A stretch of DNA of 64,000 nt from an uncultured Lachnospiraceae bacterium (GCA_910588655.1 CAJUPJ010000016.1:1-64000), one strand, 5' to 3'; shown: positions 1 through 8,776, counted from the first letter of the stretch. The notes: generated by a model from the letters alone, not told the origin. Made by a program: numbers and translations.

Positions 1-1
1 A

Positions 2-73
2 AAACTGGATTTGAAAGCCGCAGAAGATAAGGGCTGGAGAATCCGAGAGACTATTTATATAAAGAGGAGGTAA
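2..73 (+). CDS. C-terminal end of an upstream gene, cut by the window edge
   Basis: Frame 2 is open from the window edge to a TAA at 71-73 and encodes about 23 residues ending in a basic tail (IYIKRR). The stop overlaps the end of the ribosome binding site of the next gene, and the gap to its ATG is 5 bases. Such tight packing is typical of co-transcribed genes, for example a toxin followed by its immunity gene. Nothing in the short peptide identifies a family. It could also be non-coding leader. Confidence 0.4.
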   Translation, partial: KLDLKAAEDKGWRIRETIYIKRR

Positions 74-78
74 AATGC

Positions 79-597
79 ATGTTTGATTATAAGAAATTTG
101 AGGACAGGCTTGTATTACAAATGGAAAATACCCTTGCAAAACTATTAAAGGAACACGATGATATTTATATTTTTTCATTAAGCCTTTCAAGTGATGCTGA
201 TTCAGTATGGGTAATTGCTAATACTATACATAATTTAGAAGAAATTTCAGACCCTGGTGAGGAAGAATACTATTATTATAAATATTGTGAGGAAGAATGG
301 GACCTATGGGAAACAGATGATTTTGACAGTATTTCAGATGAACTGGGAAATTATGATGTCTATGAAGACGAGGACGAGGAAGATGCCTTTTGTGCCCACC
401 GTGACCGGGCAATTGACAGCTGCCGTAATGCGCTTATCCGGTTCAATACATATAAAAACAAAGCCTGTCCTGGACTGCTTCTGACATTTTATGTCAGGGA
501 ATACCTTGACGGGGAAGAATGTATAGAATTATTTGCAAAATTAAACAGTAAAGAGGCATTGGCTGAATATTCAGAACATATAGAAGACTTCGTATAA
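79..597 (+). CDS. acidic hypothetical protein, DUF4303/immunity-like
   Basis: This is a soluble, very acidic protein of 172 residues with no signal peptide or membrane segment. An AGGAGG box at 65-70 is 8 bases from this ATG; an ATG at 75 runs into a stop at once. The N-terminal beta-rich part and the central Trp/acidic patch (EEEWDLWE, residues 72-79) recall DUF4303-type proteins, some of which serve as immunity proteins in polymorphic toxin loci. A run of Asp/Glu lies near residues 94-102. The family call is from memory and tentative. The gene directly follows the partial gene at the window edge and ends at a strong terminator, so the two probably form one unit. Confidence 0.7.
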   Translation: MFDYKKFEDRLVLQMENTLAKLLKEHDDIYIFSLSLSSDADSVWVIANTIHNLEEISDPGEEEYYYYKYCEEEWDLWETDDFDSISDELGNYDVYEDEDEEDAFCAHRDRAIDSCRNALIRFNTYKNKACPGLLLTFYVREYLDGEECIELFAKLNSKEALAEYSEHIEDFV

Positions 598-601
598 ATT
601 A

Positions 602-650
602 ATACCCTGCACAGACCTGGAAATTTTCTGGATGTGCAGGGTATTTTTAT
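602..650 (+). terminator. rho-independent terminator
   Basis: An 11-bp stem (602-612 with 634-644, ATACCCTGCAC/GTGCAGGGTAT) is followed by TTTTTAT. It closes the transcription unit that ends at 597. Confidence 0.85.
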
Positions 651-741
651 TGTTCTATTTGCTATTTATCCTGCATATAATTAATAAATACAAACCTCTT
701 AATAACTTTTATACCATAATTAGAAAGGAAGAAAAATACAT

Positions 742-1641
742 ATGGCTGGAAACCCAGAAAAAAACAACGCCCCTGGCTTGCAGGATAATAAAGGACAGGC
801 TGTGGACAAGATAGAAGCAAAACCTTGTAAAACAGATGAAACTACAAATGATACAAACCAGTTCCTTCCCCTGGACGAGCTGGTATATGCACCACTAAAA
901 GCGGTTGCTTTATCTAACATGAGCCTTGCCACATCATTTATTGATAATATTAAGAGCCTTGGAACTGTAAAACATATTGGCAATGAAGAGGTATTATTCT
1001 TACAAAAGCTTAATATAGAATACGATAAGCTTCATCCTTCTGAAAATAATGATACATATATAGAAAAGGTTGAAATGCAAGTTCCTCTTTTGTCACTTAT
1101 ACAAATACCTAACCTTAATATTAAAAATGCCGAGGTAGATTTCCAGGCTGAAACAGCTGTTTTAGAAGACAAAGAAAACAAAAAAAGCATTGTTGCCAGG
1201 ATTTGCTCACCACAGACAAGAAAAACTGATGAACTGCCCAAAATAGAATATAAGATAAAATTAAAATCTGCTTGTGTAACTGAAGGTTATATGCGTATTA
1301 CTGATGCACTGTATTTAAACCCTGTTTCTAAAAAATTAAATGCGTCCCCGTTAACCAGCAGCAGGACTGTACCAGAAGCATTACAAGCCAGTTTCGACCA
1401 GAAAAGAAACCTGCAAAGACAGGCAGATATCCTGCATGGGCTTTATAATGATATTTCAGAATTTATTAAAGAAAATGAGGAAACAAATAACCCTTTCTTT
1501 ATGGAGGTAAGGGAATTTAATAAACAGAAATATGAAGATATGAAACAGGATATCCTTGCTAAAATTCTTAAAATTAAAGAAGCCCTGCTAGAAAATAAAC
1601 TTACAGAATTAGAAGAAGGGGGAATTTACATTGCAGAATAA
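742..1641 (+). CDS. DUF2589-like protein
   Basis: This is a 299-residue soluble protein. Residues 113-130 carry the hydrophobic signature VPLLSLIQIPNLNI followed by an acidic beta strand, as in DUF2589 proteins (compare VPMLAIVPIPNLQV in the protein at 2164). The N-terminal 35 residues are polar and probably disordered; the C-terminal third is helical and lysine/glutamate rich. It is the first gene of a four-gene cluster and overlaps the next gene by 11 bases. DUF2589 has no known biochemical function that I can state. The Shine-Dalgarno AGGAAG is rather far (about 12 bases) from the ATG. Confidence 0.7.
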   Translation: MAGNPEKNNAPGLQDNKGQAVDKIEAKPCKTDETTNDTNQFLPLDELVYAPLKAVALSNMSLATSFIDNIKSLGTVKHIGNEEVLFLQKLNIEYDKLHPSENNDTYIEKVEMQVPLLSLIQIPNLNIKNAEVDFQAETAVLEDKENKKSIVARICSPQTRKTDELPKIEYKIKLKSACVTEGYMRITDALYLNPVSKKLNASPLTSSRTVPEALQASFDQKRNLQRQADILHGLYNDISEFIKENEETNNPFFMEVREFNKQKYEDMKQDILAKILKIKEALLENKLTELEEGGIYIAE

Positions 1642-1903
1642 TAACAAAAAATCTTTTGAAGATATACACTTTGTAAAAACTGTTACTATTGGCAGTGTAA
1701 ACCCTAATAATCCTTTGTCGCCCCAGTCAAAACAGGCACAGGCAGACCTTCTTAACAAATGCCTTAATGAATATCCAAAGGGCATAATTATTGGAAAAGA
1801 TACTACAATTGGACGCTACACAATCGGTGAACATGAACTGGTAATGCAACAGACAACATACCATATTGGCTTCCAGAGAAAACCAATGTGGTTACAGGAT
1901 TAA
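1631..1903 (+). CDS. small hypothetical protein in the DUF2589 cluster
   Basis: This is a 90-residue protein starting at TTG, preceded by an AAGGGGG box inside the end of the upstream gene. The 11-base overlap suggests translational coupling. The sequence is polar with a central segment GIIIGKDTTIGRYTIGEH (about residues 51-68) and an aromatic C-terminus. No membrane segment or known motif is visible. I do not recognise the family. Position between two DUF2589-like proteins suggests a shared task. Confidence 0.65.
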   Translation: MQNNNKKSFEDIHFVKTVTIGSVNPNNPLSPQSKQAQADLLNKCLNEYPKGIIIGKDTTIGRYTIGEHELVMQQTTYHIGFQRKPMWLQD

Positions 1904-1914
1904 TGGTATAACAT

Positions 1915-2139
1915 ATGGAAAATGAATTTGACCGGTATATCAGCAGGTTAAAAAAGCGCCTTAATATCCTGCTTATAGAAGAATACCTTTCTGGACTTGA
2001 ATTTTATTTTATGCCAGATGGTTCTTTGAAAATGCTGGATATTGCACTAGATAATACAAAAAGAACCCATGTGCCCTGTCTTGCACTTACAAATTACCTG
2101 CCAGTATTTGCTGACAGTATAACTGTACACAAAATATAA
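1915..2139 (+). CDS. small hypothetical protein in the DUF2589 cluster
   Basis: This is a 74-residue protein starting 11 bases after the previous stop. The N-terminal half is a basic amphipathic helix (RYISRLKKRLNILLIEEYL); the C-terminal half looks beta-rich. No family is recognised. A good ribosome binding site is not obvious, so translation may be coupled to the upstream gene. It is followed after 24 bases by the second DUF2589-like gene. Confidence 0.55.
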   Translation: MENEFDRYISRLKKRLNILLIEEYLSGLEFYFMPDGSLKMLDIALDNTKRTHVPCLALTNYLPVFADSITVHKI

Positions 2140-2163
2140 CTAATTTTAAAGGAGGAATATTAT

Positions 2164-3432
2164 ATGGCTATAGGAGACCAGTTTTCAGGGCTTGATATGC
2201 AGAACTTAATTGGCGGTCCGCTTCGTGCAGCAGCAGATGCAAGCCTGCAGCTTGCGGACAGCACTGCAAATTTTATAAATAAAGTTGGTTTTGATGAGAA
2301 TGGAAACACCAGAAAAGCATCTTTCCAGTTTGAGAAAAAGTCTTTTAATGAAGACGGCACAACAAATGAGGATGAAATGAAGATTGATGTGCCAATGCTT
2401 GCTATTGTTCCAATCCCAAACCTGCAGGTTGATGAAGTAAATATTTTATTTGACATGGAAGTAAAGGAAAGCGAAAAAAGTGAAAGTGCAACAGATTTAA
2501 GTGCAACAGCATCCGGTTCTCTTAATCTTGGAATTGTTAAAGTTAATATAAGCGGAAGTGTAAGTTCACACAGCTCTAATACAAGGAGTTCTGACAATTC
2601 TGCTAAATACCATGTTGATGTGCGTGCAACAAACCATGGCACACCTGAAGGGCTTGCAAGGGTACTTGATATGATGGCAGCATCTGTATCCCCATCACTT
2701 GTAAGTTCTACCCCTAAAGATGCAAATGGCCAGGAGCTTCCTGCTGAACGAAAAGAAAGGACAGAGAAAATCAAAGCACTGCGCCAGGAAATCATGCTGC
2801 TTGAAGCAAAACAGTCCGCAGCAGAAAAATCCCTTACAGAACTTATAAATAAGTTTAAACGTACAGGCAGCATGCAGCAAAACCAGTATCTTGCAAAATT
2901 AAATGAAATTATTAACGGGAAAGAAAAAGAGGAAGAAAAAGAACCTGTACAGAAAACCCTTGATGAAATTAACAGGATATGGAATGACTTCCAGCTGCAA
3001 ATTCCATCTGTAATTGAAATGATAGCATCGGATACAAGTGGTACATCTGCTAATGATGCAGCACTTTCAAAATTATTTGTATTAAAGGCGGCAAACTCTG
3101 ATGGCACACAGACTGAAGATTATGCAGATGCCGCTGGTAACTATTATAAGCAGCTTGCTGCCGGGCAAGATGCTGCTGTAAATGCACAGACAAATTTAAA
3201 TTCTATTATAGAAACTTATACCAGCAAAAAAACAGAATACAATAACCTTATTTCAGGAGCTGGTACATCCACGCCAGCACCACAAAGCCTTACAGATAAT
3301 AACATTCCTGTTATGGAAACTGCCAGTAAGCTTATAGATATAATAGATAATACAGCAGACAGGATTACACCGCCACTTCTGCCTGGTATAATAAATTACC
3401 AGGTAAAAGTGGCATTTCACATATCCTTATAA
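2164..3432 (+). CDS. DUF2589 domain protein with coiled-coil extension
   Basis: This 422-residue protein is preceded by AGGAGG 8 bases upstream. Residues 76-98 hold the DUF2589 signature VPMLAIVPIPNLQVDEV plus an acidic strand. Around residues 140-175 there is a Ser/Asn-rich strand region ending in KYHVDVRATNHGTPEG, also typical of the family. Residues 195-260 form a helical, Lys/Glu/Gln-rich segment likely to be a coiled coil. The C-terminal part is Ala/Asn/Thr rich. No signal peptide is present. It ends the four-gene cluster, converging on the FlxA-like gene with only 6 bases between stops. Its function is unknown. Confidence 0.75.
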   Translation: MAIGDQFSGLDMQNLIGGPLRAAADASLQLADSTANFINKVGFDENGNTRKASFQFEKKSFNEDGTTNEDEMKIDVPMLAIVPIPNLQVDEVNILFDMEVKESEKSESATDLSATASGSLNLGIVKVNISGSVSSHSSNTRSSDNSAKYHVDVRATNHGTPEGLARVLDMMAASVSPSLVSSTPKDANGQELPAERKERTEKIKALRQEIMLLEAKQSAAEKSLTELINKFKRTGSMQQNQYLAKLNEIINGKEKEEEKEPVQKTLDEINRIWNDFQLQIPSVIEMIASDTSGTSANDAALSKLFVLKAANSDGTQTEDYADAAGNYYKQLAAGQDAAVNAQTNLNSIIETYTSKKTEYNNLISGAGTSTPAPQSLTDNNIPVMETASKLIDIIDNTADRITPPLLPGIINYQVKVAFHISL

Positions 3433-3438
3433 TACATA

Positions 3439-4233
3439 TTAGAAATGGAATTCAACATTAGAAAACATTTTTCCTTTTGTATACATGTCAACCTGCTGTT
3501 TCTTTGTTGTAAAGTCTTTTGATGGTACATCTGCTGGCTTTTTTGCTGCTTCAGCTGTGTTCTGGCTGGATTTGGAATCTTTTCTGCCTGCCTCTTTTAC
3601 AGCCTGCTTCATTTCGCTTATAGCACCACTTATAATATTCATCTTTGCACCAGAGATTTTAGCTACTTTATTCTCTAATGACTGTACTTCACCCTTTTTA
3701 GCTTCTACATAACCTCCGTTAGCTTCTGCCTGCCTTATCTCACCCTGCAGTACCTGTACCCTGTTTTCAAGTTCATTAGAGATATTGTCCGCCAGCTCTG
3801 CCTTGTCTATTGCAGCATCTGCTGAAATAACTGATTTCATATGCCTTGATGATATTCCTGGTGATGAAGATGTATTGCTTTCTATATGTACAGTTTCTGG
3901 CTTTCCCTGCTGCCCTGGCAGCGTTCCTTCACCATTATTACCCTCTTCTGCTTCTGCTGCTTTCTGTTGTTTCTCCCTCCGAAGCTCTGCCTTACGCTCC
4001 CTGAGCATATTGTTAAGCTCCATAATCTGCTTTTGTATTTCCTGGCGCTTCTTCGCCTTTTCCTCAGAACTCATCTCATTATTAGCAGACAGCTTCTGAA
4101 GCTGTGTCTGTGCGCTTGCAATCTTGTTCTGGAAACTCTTTGTTTCAAAATCTGTTGCTGCTGCTTCTGTCTGGCTGTTCATTGCTCCCTTATACTGTTG
4201 TACTTCTACTGTTTCAGTTCCGCTAATTTTCAT
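3439..4233 (-). CDS. FlxA-like coiled-coil protein
   Basis: The start at 4233 (MKISGTETVEV) is chosen because AGGAGG lies 9 bases upstream; a longer frame to 4293 lacks a good site. The 264-residue product has a helix with repeated heptads at about residues 33-95 (SAQTQLQKLSANNEMSSEEK, KKRQEIQKQIMELNNMLRER), typical of FlxA-like proteins that are common in Lachnospiraceae. A polar linker follows, then a second helical stretch and a short C-terminal tail. No signal peptide is visible. The role is unknown; FlxA is flagellar-regulon linked in enterobacteria, but no flagellar gene is nearby. Confidence 0.7.
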   Translation of the reverse strand: MKISGTETVEVQQYKGAMNSQTEAAATDFETKSFQNKIASAQTQLQKLSANNEMSSEEKAKKRQEIQKQIMELNNMLRERKAELRREKQQKAAEAEEGNNGEGTLPGQQGKPETVHIESNTSSSPGISSRHMKSVISADAAIDKAELADNISNELENRVQVLQGEIRQAEANGGYVEAKKGEVQSLENKVAKISGAKMNIISGAISEMKQAVKEAGRKDSKSSQNTAEAAKKPADVPSKDFTTKKQQVDMYTKGKMFSNVEFHF

Positions 4234-4456
4234 ATCTGCGGCCTCCTTTCTTTTTAAACCTGGTGCAGTACAGGACAATAATCTGTTTTCCACTCTCCTT
4301 AATCCAGAACTAATAAATATTACTTCTATTATATAACAAAATGCTGGAATTGCAAATACATAAAAAAATAATTTACAAGTTATCTTTGTTTTTTAACGGA
4401 CGGTCTTGCGTGCCAGAGCCAGAATATTCCATACAGGGGCACGTTTGCGCTATGGT

Positions 4457-4719
4457 GGTCATTTAGTTAAGAAAGATTTGTAGAAATTATATATTATGGA
4501 TGCGCTGGCAAATCCAAAGTGCCTTCCATGAACAAAGCACGCTTTCGCTTGGACTCACACGCAATGGTGCATAAAGCCCCTATGTTCCTTCGGAACATTT
4601 AATACGGGGCTTAAGCACCAGCGGCTTCGTACAGCTTTTTCATGGAAGCACATTTGGAATTTGCCAGCAATCTACACTTTGGTAATTTATAAAATATCTG
4701 AACTTAGTACTAAATGGCC
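4457..4719. repeat. type I palindrome nested in locus 1, left member
   Basis: It begins GGTCATTTAGTTAAG and ends in CTAAATGGCC. A long stem pairs GCTGGCAAATCCAAAG with its imperfect complement CATTTGGAATTTGCCAGC; the apex pairs GGTGCATAAAGCCC with GGGCTTAAGCACC. It sits inside the arm of the outer palindrome, whose sequence resumes at 4720. Confidence 0.8.
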
Positions 4720-5060
4720 TTGGATAGCTGAAGTGCCCCTTTTATGGAATAATTACTGGCGTCTTGCACATAAAACCTGTCATTATATACAACAAAACAC
4801 ATAATAATAAGATAACTGTAAATAGGGACGGCGGGATTATTCTGCTAGTCACTTACTATTCAATGTGAATATTTATTGTTACATAATATTAGTACAAAAA
4901 ATACTCCATGAAACTTCCGTCCGTCTAAATAATCTGCCTCCCCAAAATATAATTTACAGCTATAATATAAAAGTATTTTTTATAGTTTTGCCAAGACACA
5001 GCAGGTTATACGTGTTCCAGCTAACATTATTTCATGACAGCGGCACTTCCAGTCCACACA

Positions 5061-5321
5061 ATGTCATTTAGCTAAGAGTTTAATTAGAAAAGATTTTTGT
5101 AAATTACCAAAAAAGCAGAATAGCTGGCAAATTCCAAATGTGCTTCCAGTGAACAAGCTGTACGGAACCGCTGGTGCTTAAGCCCTATATTTTAGGGCTT
5201 TATGCATCCATTGCGTGTGACGTCCAAGCGGAAGCGTGCTTGTTCATGGAAGACACTTTGGATTTGCCAGCGCACCCAGCATATGTAATTTTTAAACATC
5301 TTTTCTTAACTTAATGACATT
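5061..5321. repeat. type I palindrome nested in locus 1, right member (inverted)
   Basis: It is bounded by AATGTCATTTAGCTAAG and CTTAACTTAATGACATT. It is the same element as at 4457 but in the opposite orientation (GGTGCTTAAGCCC on the left, GGGCTTTATGCATCC on the right). Confidence 0.8.
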
Positions 5322-5422
5322 GTGGAATAGCGGAATGTATGCCCTGGAATGGAGTAATTTAGTGGAACACGTAAACCGTCCGTCCACCACCACCAATCCA
5401 CACAACACTTTCTTGCTATATA

Positions 5423-5451
5423 TTGATTTTTACATTTTTATTTTGTATAAT
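5423..5451 (+). promoter_or_regulatory. sigma-A type promoter of fucO
   Basis: TTGATT (5423-5428) and TATAAT (5446-5451) are separated by 17 bases, about 50 bases upstream of the fucO start and just outside the palindrome locus. Confidence 0.7.
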
Positions 5452-5503
5452 GTATTCTAAAGTAATTTACTATTTATTAAAAAATAAGGAGGTTTTTGTT
5501 ATA

Positions 5504-6652
5504 ATGGCAAACAGGTTTATTTTAAATGAAACATCTTACCATGGTGACGGGGCAGTAAAAGAAATTGCTACAGAGGTGAAGGCAAGAGGGTTTAAGAAAG
5601 CTTTTATATGTTCTGACCCTGACCTTGTAAAATTTGGGGTTACACAGAAAGTTATTGATGTCCTTTCAGAGAATAATATGGAATATGAACTTTATTCTAA
5701 TATTAAGCCAAACCCTACTATCGAAAATGTACAGACTGGTGTTGAAGCATTTAAAAAAGCTGGCACTGATTACATTATTGCAATAGGCGGCGGTTCTTCT
5801 ATGGATACTGCAAAGGCAATAGGAATAGTAATTAATAACCCGGAATTTGCAGATATAAGAAGCCTTGAAGGTGTAGCAGATACTAAGAATAAATCAGTAC
5901 CTATACTTGCAGTACCAACAACAGCAGGTACTGCCGCAGAAGTTACTATTAACTACGTAATTACCGATGCAGAGAAAAACCGTAAAATGGTATGCGTTGA
6001 CCCTCATGATATCCCTGTTGTTGCTTTTGTTGACCCTGGAATGATGGCTTCTATGCCAAAGGGGCTTACTGCTGCAACTGGAATGGATGCCCTTACACAT
6101 GCAATAGAAGGTTATATTACAGCAGGTGCATGGGAACTTTCAGATATGTTCCATCTTAAAGCTATAGAAATTATATCACGTTCTTTAAGGGGCGCTGTAG
6201 AAAATACACCTGAAGGACGTGAGGGAATGGCACTTGGACAGTATGTTGCCGGCATGGGATTTTCTAATGTTGGACTTGGAATAGTACATTCAATGGCACA
6301 CCCTCTCGGGGCTTTATATGACACACCACATGGAATTGCAAATGCAATTATACTTCCTACAGTTATGGAATATAATGCAGACGCAACAGGTGAAAAATAC
6401 CGCAATATTGCAAAGGCAATGGGTGTAGAGGGCACAGAAAATATGACACAGGAAGAATACCGTAAAGCTGCCATAGATGCTGTAAAACAGCTTTCCTCTG
6501 ATGTAGGAATTCCAGCGGATTTAAAAGAAATTGTTAAAGAAGAAGATATTCCTTTCCTTGCACAGTCCGCTTATGATGATGCGTGCAGGCCAGGAAACCC
6601 AAAGGAAACAAGTGTAGAAGATATTACTATGTTGTATAAATCACTTATCTGA
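5504..6652 (+). CDS. fucO: lactaldehyde reductase / iron-containing alcohol dehydrogenase
   Basis: This is a group III iron-dependent alcohol dehydrogenase of 382 residues, the length of E. coli FucO. The start MANRFILNETSYHG matches FucO closely, and AGGAGG lies 10 bases upstream; an in-frame ATG at 5423 falls in the promoter. NAD binding is shown by GGGSSMDTAKAIG (residues 98-110). FucO hallmarks include VPTTAGTAAEVTINYVI and DPHDIP. Iron-binding residues are in ATGMDALTHAIEGY, the VHSMAHPLG motif and DTPHG. The expected reaction is NADH-dependent reduction of L-lactaldehyde to 1,2-propanediol in fucose or rhamnose fermentation. No fucose or rhamnose genes are adjacent, so the physiological substrate is inferred. 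Confidence 0.93.
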   Translation: MANRFILNETSYHGDGAVKEIATEVKARGFKKAFICSDPDLVKFGVTQKVIDVLSENNMEYELYSNIKPNPTIENVQTGVEAFKKAGTDYIIAIGGGSSMDTAKAIGIVINNPEFADIRSLEGVADTKNKSVPILAVPTTAGTAAEVTINYVITDAEKNRKMVCVDPHDIPVVAFVDPGMMASMPKGLTAATGMDALTHAIEGYITAGAWELSDMFHLKAIEIISRSLRGAVENTPEGREGMALGQYVAGMGFSNVGLGIVHSMAHPLGALYDTPHGIANAIILPTVMEYNADATGEKYRNIAKAMGVEGTENMTQEEYRKAAIDAVKQLSSDVGIPADLKEIVKEEDIPFLAQSAYDDACRPGNPKETSVEDITMLYKSLI

Positions 6653-6682
6653 TATACTTAATACCGGCAGGAGTTTAAAACA

Positions 6683-6712
6683 GCGGGACTTACGTCCCGC
6701 TATCTTTTATTT
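6683..6712. terminator. bidirectional terminator between fucO and ktrA
   Basis: A 7-bp stem GCGGGAC (6683-6689)/GTCCCGC (6694-6700) with a TTAC loop is followed by a T-rich tract on the plus strand and preceded by A-rich sequence, so it can serve both converging genes. Confidence 0.75.
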
Positions 6713-7354
6713 TATAAGCCTGTGCAGGTATTTTTTCTCTACTGTTATTAACATTGACAAGTCTGGTGCTAATATGCTGTCAGGGTCAGGGTTTACGATA
6801 AGTTCACCATCTTTACGTATTGCAATTACGTTAATATGTTCTTTCCCACGTAAATCCAGCTCACGTAATGTACAGCCTGCCCATTCAGGTTTTATATTTA
6901 TCTCTAACATTTTAATTGTTTCGGAAAGTTCAACAAAATCCAGGATATTTCCTGTTGCAAGATGCCTTGCAGTCCTTATCCCTGTTTCAAGTTCAGGACG
7001 TACCACCTTGTCTGCACCAACTTTTTTTAATATTTTTGAGTGTGTTTCATCCTGTGATTTTGCAATTACATAAGGCACACCTGCTTCCTTTGCAAAAATT
7101 GTTGCCAGTATGCTTGCATCAAGGCTTCTTGTAATTGCAACCACAACTGCATCCATATTTGAAATCCCTAACTCTTCCATAGCTTCTGTATCACGGATAT
7201 CTGCTGCTACTGCACATGTTACAACATCTGCAAGGGCATGTACCCTTTCTTTATCATTATCAATTGCCAGCACGTCAGCGCCAGCATTGGCAAGTTCAGT
7301 TGCAACACTCCTTCCAAACTTTCCAAGACCAAAAACTGCAAATGATTTGTCCAT
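6707..7354 (-). CDS. ktrA: KtrA/TrkA-type potassium channel regulatory subunit
   Basis: This is a cytosolic gating ring subunit of a Ktr potassium uptake system, 215 residues as in KtrA. The start MDKSFAVFG is chosen because GGAGG lies 5 bases upstream. An RCK_N Rossmann fold (residues 1-120) shows GLGKFGRSVATEL and an acidic residue at the end of strand 2 (LAIDND), which bind the adenine nucleotide. RCK_C follows at about residues 135-215. It lies directly downstream of ktrB (45 bases), the expected partner. Confidence 0.93.
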   Translation of the reverse strand: MDKSFAVFGLGKFGRSVATELANAGADVLAIDNDKERVHALADVVTCAVAADIRDTEAMEELGISNMDAVVVAITRSLDASILATIFAKEAGVPYVIAKSQDETHSKILKKVGADKVVRPELETGIRTARHLATGNILDFVELSETIKMLEINIKPEWAGCTLRELDLRGKEHINVIAIRKDGELIVNPDPDSILAPDLSMLITVEKKYLHRLIK

Positions 7355-7399
7355 ACTTTCCTCCATTTCCAGATACACCTGGTTATCCTTCTTATTTAA

Positions 7400-8776
7400 T
7401 TATCCAACAGTAATATCCTCATGTGGATATGAAAAATATTTGCTGCCCTGCTGCCTGTTAAAAAATATTACCATAGATATAGGGCCTATCCTTCCAAGAT
7501 ACATACAAAAAGTTATTAACAGCTTGCCAGCCATTCCCATTGTAGCAGTAAAGTCCCTTGACAAGCCTACTGTAGCTACCGCACTTGTAGTTTCAAATGT
7601 TGCATCAAGCAGTGAACCGCCTTCCACAAGATGAAGTGCAAATACTGCTATTAACAGTGCCGTAAGGCTTACTACTGTTACAGCAAGTGCCTTTTGTACT
7701 GTTTTATGTGGAATAGTCTTATTAAACACGACAAGATGTGTGCTTCCTTTTATTGTTGCACGTGTACTTAAAAATAATACTGCAAATGTTGTTGTTTTAA
7801 TCCCTCCTGATGTACTTATAGAAGAACCTCCTATAAACATAAGGAACAGACAGACAATAACTGTTGAACTGTACATTCCAGACTGCGGGAATGTCATAAA
7901 CCCTGCCGTCCTGAGCACTACTGACTGGAAAAAGCTTGCAAGGATTTTATTGCCAGGCCCCATATTTCCAATAGTGTCCGGGTTATTGAATTCCAGCGCA
8001 AATATAAGTGCTGCTCCACATGTTATAAGAAAAAATGTTGTAATAATTACTATTTTAGAGTGGAGATGCAGTTTTTTAACAGCCATTTTTGCCGTATATT
8101 CATGTTGTATTAATTTCTTTATATTGTTTGTAACATCCCACCATACCAGAAAGCCGATGCCTCCTGTTATTACAAGACACATTGTTACAATATTTATCCA
8201 TACATTTGATGCATATGGTACAAAGCTGTCATTTCCAAGTATGTCAATTCCTGCATTACAGAATGCAGATACTGAATGGAAAACAGAATACCATGCACCT
8301 TTTATAATGCCAAACTGCGGAATAAATACCAGTGAATAACAGGCGGCTCCTATTCCCTCAACTAAAAATGTGCCTTTAAATATTCTCTGGAGAAATTTAA
8401 CAAGCCCGCTAAGTGTATCAAGGTTTAAAGCATCTTCAAGCAGCATCCGGTTCCTTAAAGTTATCCTTCTGCCAATAACCATCATTATACCTGTTGTAAA
8501 TGAAACTATTCCAAGACCGCCAAGCTGTATAAGCACAAGTATAACCACTTTGCCAAACAGGCTCCAGTGTGTTGCCGTTGTAACGGTAACAAGCCCTGTT
8601 ACACATACAGATGTTGCAGATGTAAAAAGGCTGTCAGTAAATGGTGTAAACTCCCCGCTGGCAGAAGACACTGGCAGTGAAAGAATTGCTGCACCTATAA
8701 GGATTGCACTTATAAAACCCAGGGCAATTACCTGTGTAGTTGATAACTGCCTGTTAATTTTCTTTAATGAGCCCAT
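7400..8776 (-). CDS. ktrB: KtrB/TrkH-type potassium transporter membrane subunit
   Basis: This is a polytopic membrane protein of 458 residues with four channel-like repeats. Pore-loop segments with the family glycine include TSATSVCVTGLV (near residue 55), the SVSAFCNAGID segment, VLRTAGFMTF and TSAVATVGLSRD near the C-terminus. The N-terminus is short and basic before the first membrane helix. It forms the ion-conducting dimer that associates with the KtrA ring. It lies 34 bases downstream of cysQ, so it may be co-transcribed with the sulfate-activation genes, an arrangement without an obvious metabolic reason. Confidence 0.93.
   Translation of the reverse strand: MGSLKKINRQLSTTQVIALGFISAILIGAAILSLPVSSASGEFTPFTDSLFTSATSVCVTGLVTVTTATHWSLFGKVVILVLIQLGGLGIVSFTTGIMMVIGRRITLRNRMLLEDALNLDTLSGLVKFLQRIFKGTFLVEGIGAACYSLVFIPQFGIIKGAWYSVFHSVSAFCNAGIDILGNDSFVPYASNVWINIVTMCLVITGGIGFLVWWDVTNNIKKLIQHEYTAKMAVKKLHLHSKIVIITTFFLITCGAALIFALEFNNPDTIGNMGPGNKILASFFQSVVLRTAGFMTFPQSGMYSSTVIVCLFLMFIGGSSISTSGGIKTTTFAVLFLSTRATIKGSTHLVVFNKTIPHKTVQKALAVTVVSLTALLIAVFALHLVEGGSLLDATFETTSAVATVGLSRDFTATMGMAGKLLITFCMYLGRIGPISMVIFFNRQQGSKYFSYPHEDITVG

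Larger units (their letters stand above)
4368..5410. repeat. paired long-palindrome locus 1 (composite, with nested inserts)
   Basis: Two large imperfect palindromes lie head to head around a spacer at about 4823-4947. The outer family carries ATAATTTACA-GTTAT-type ends (4368, 4810, 4948), a GGACGG motif near the outer ends and a TTCCATACAGGGGCACG arm. Each palindrome is interrupted by a smaller palindrome (separate entries). The right outer end is degenerate. The locus fills the gap between the divergent flxA-like and fucO genes. No credible ORF is present. Confidence 0.85.

Noticed and set aside
2160..3107. A 315-codon open frame on the minus strand
   Set aside because: It is antisense to the DUF2589 protein at 2164-3432, which has an AGGAGG site and family signatures.
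4865..5071. Short open frames inside the palindrome loci (also 16899-17120, 25371-25607, 47110-47307, 57613-57948, 58389-58640)
   Set aside because: They follow the repeat sequence, lack ribosome binding sites and are not conserved between copies as protein.
5423..5503. Longer start for fucO
   Set aside because: The upstream ATG lies at the promoter and the added residues are hydrophobic leader-like noise; MANRFILNE matches the known N-terminus and has AGGAGG.
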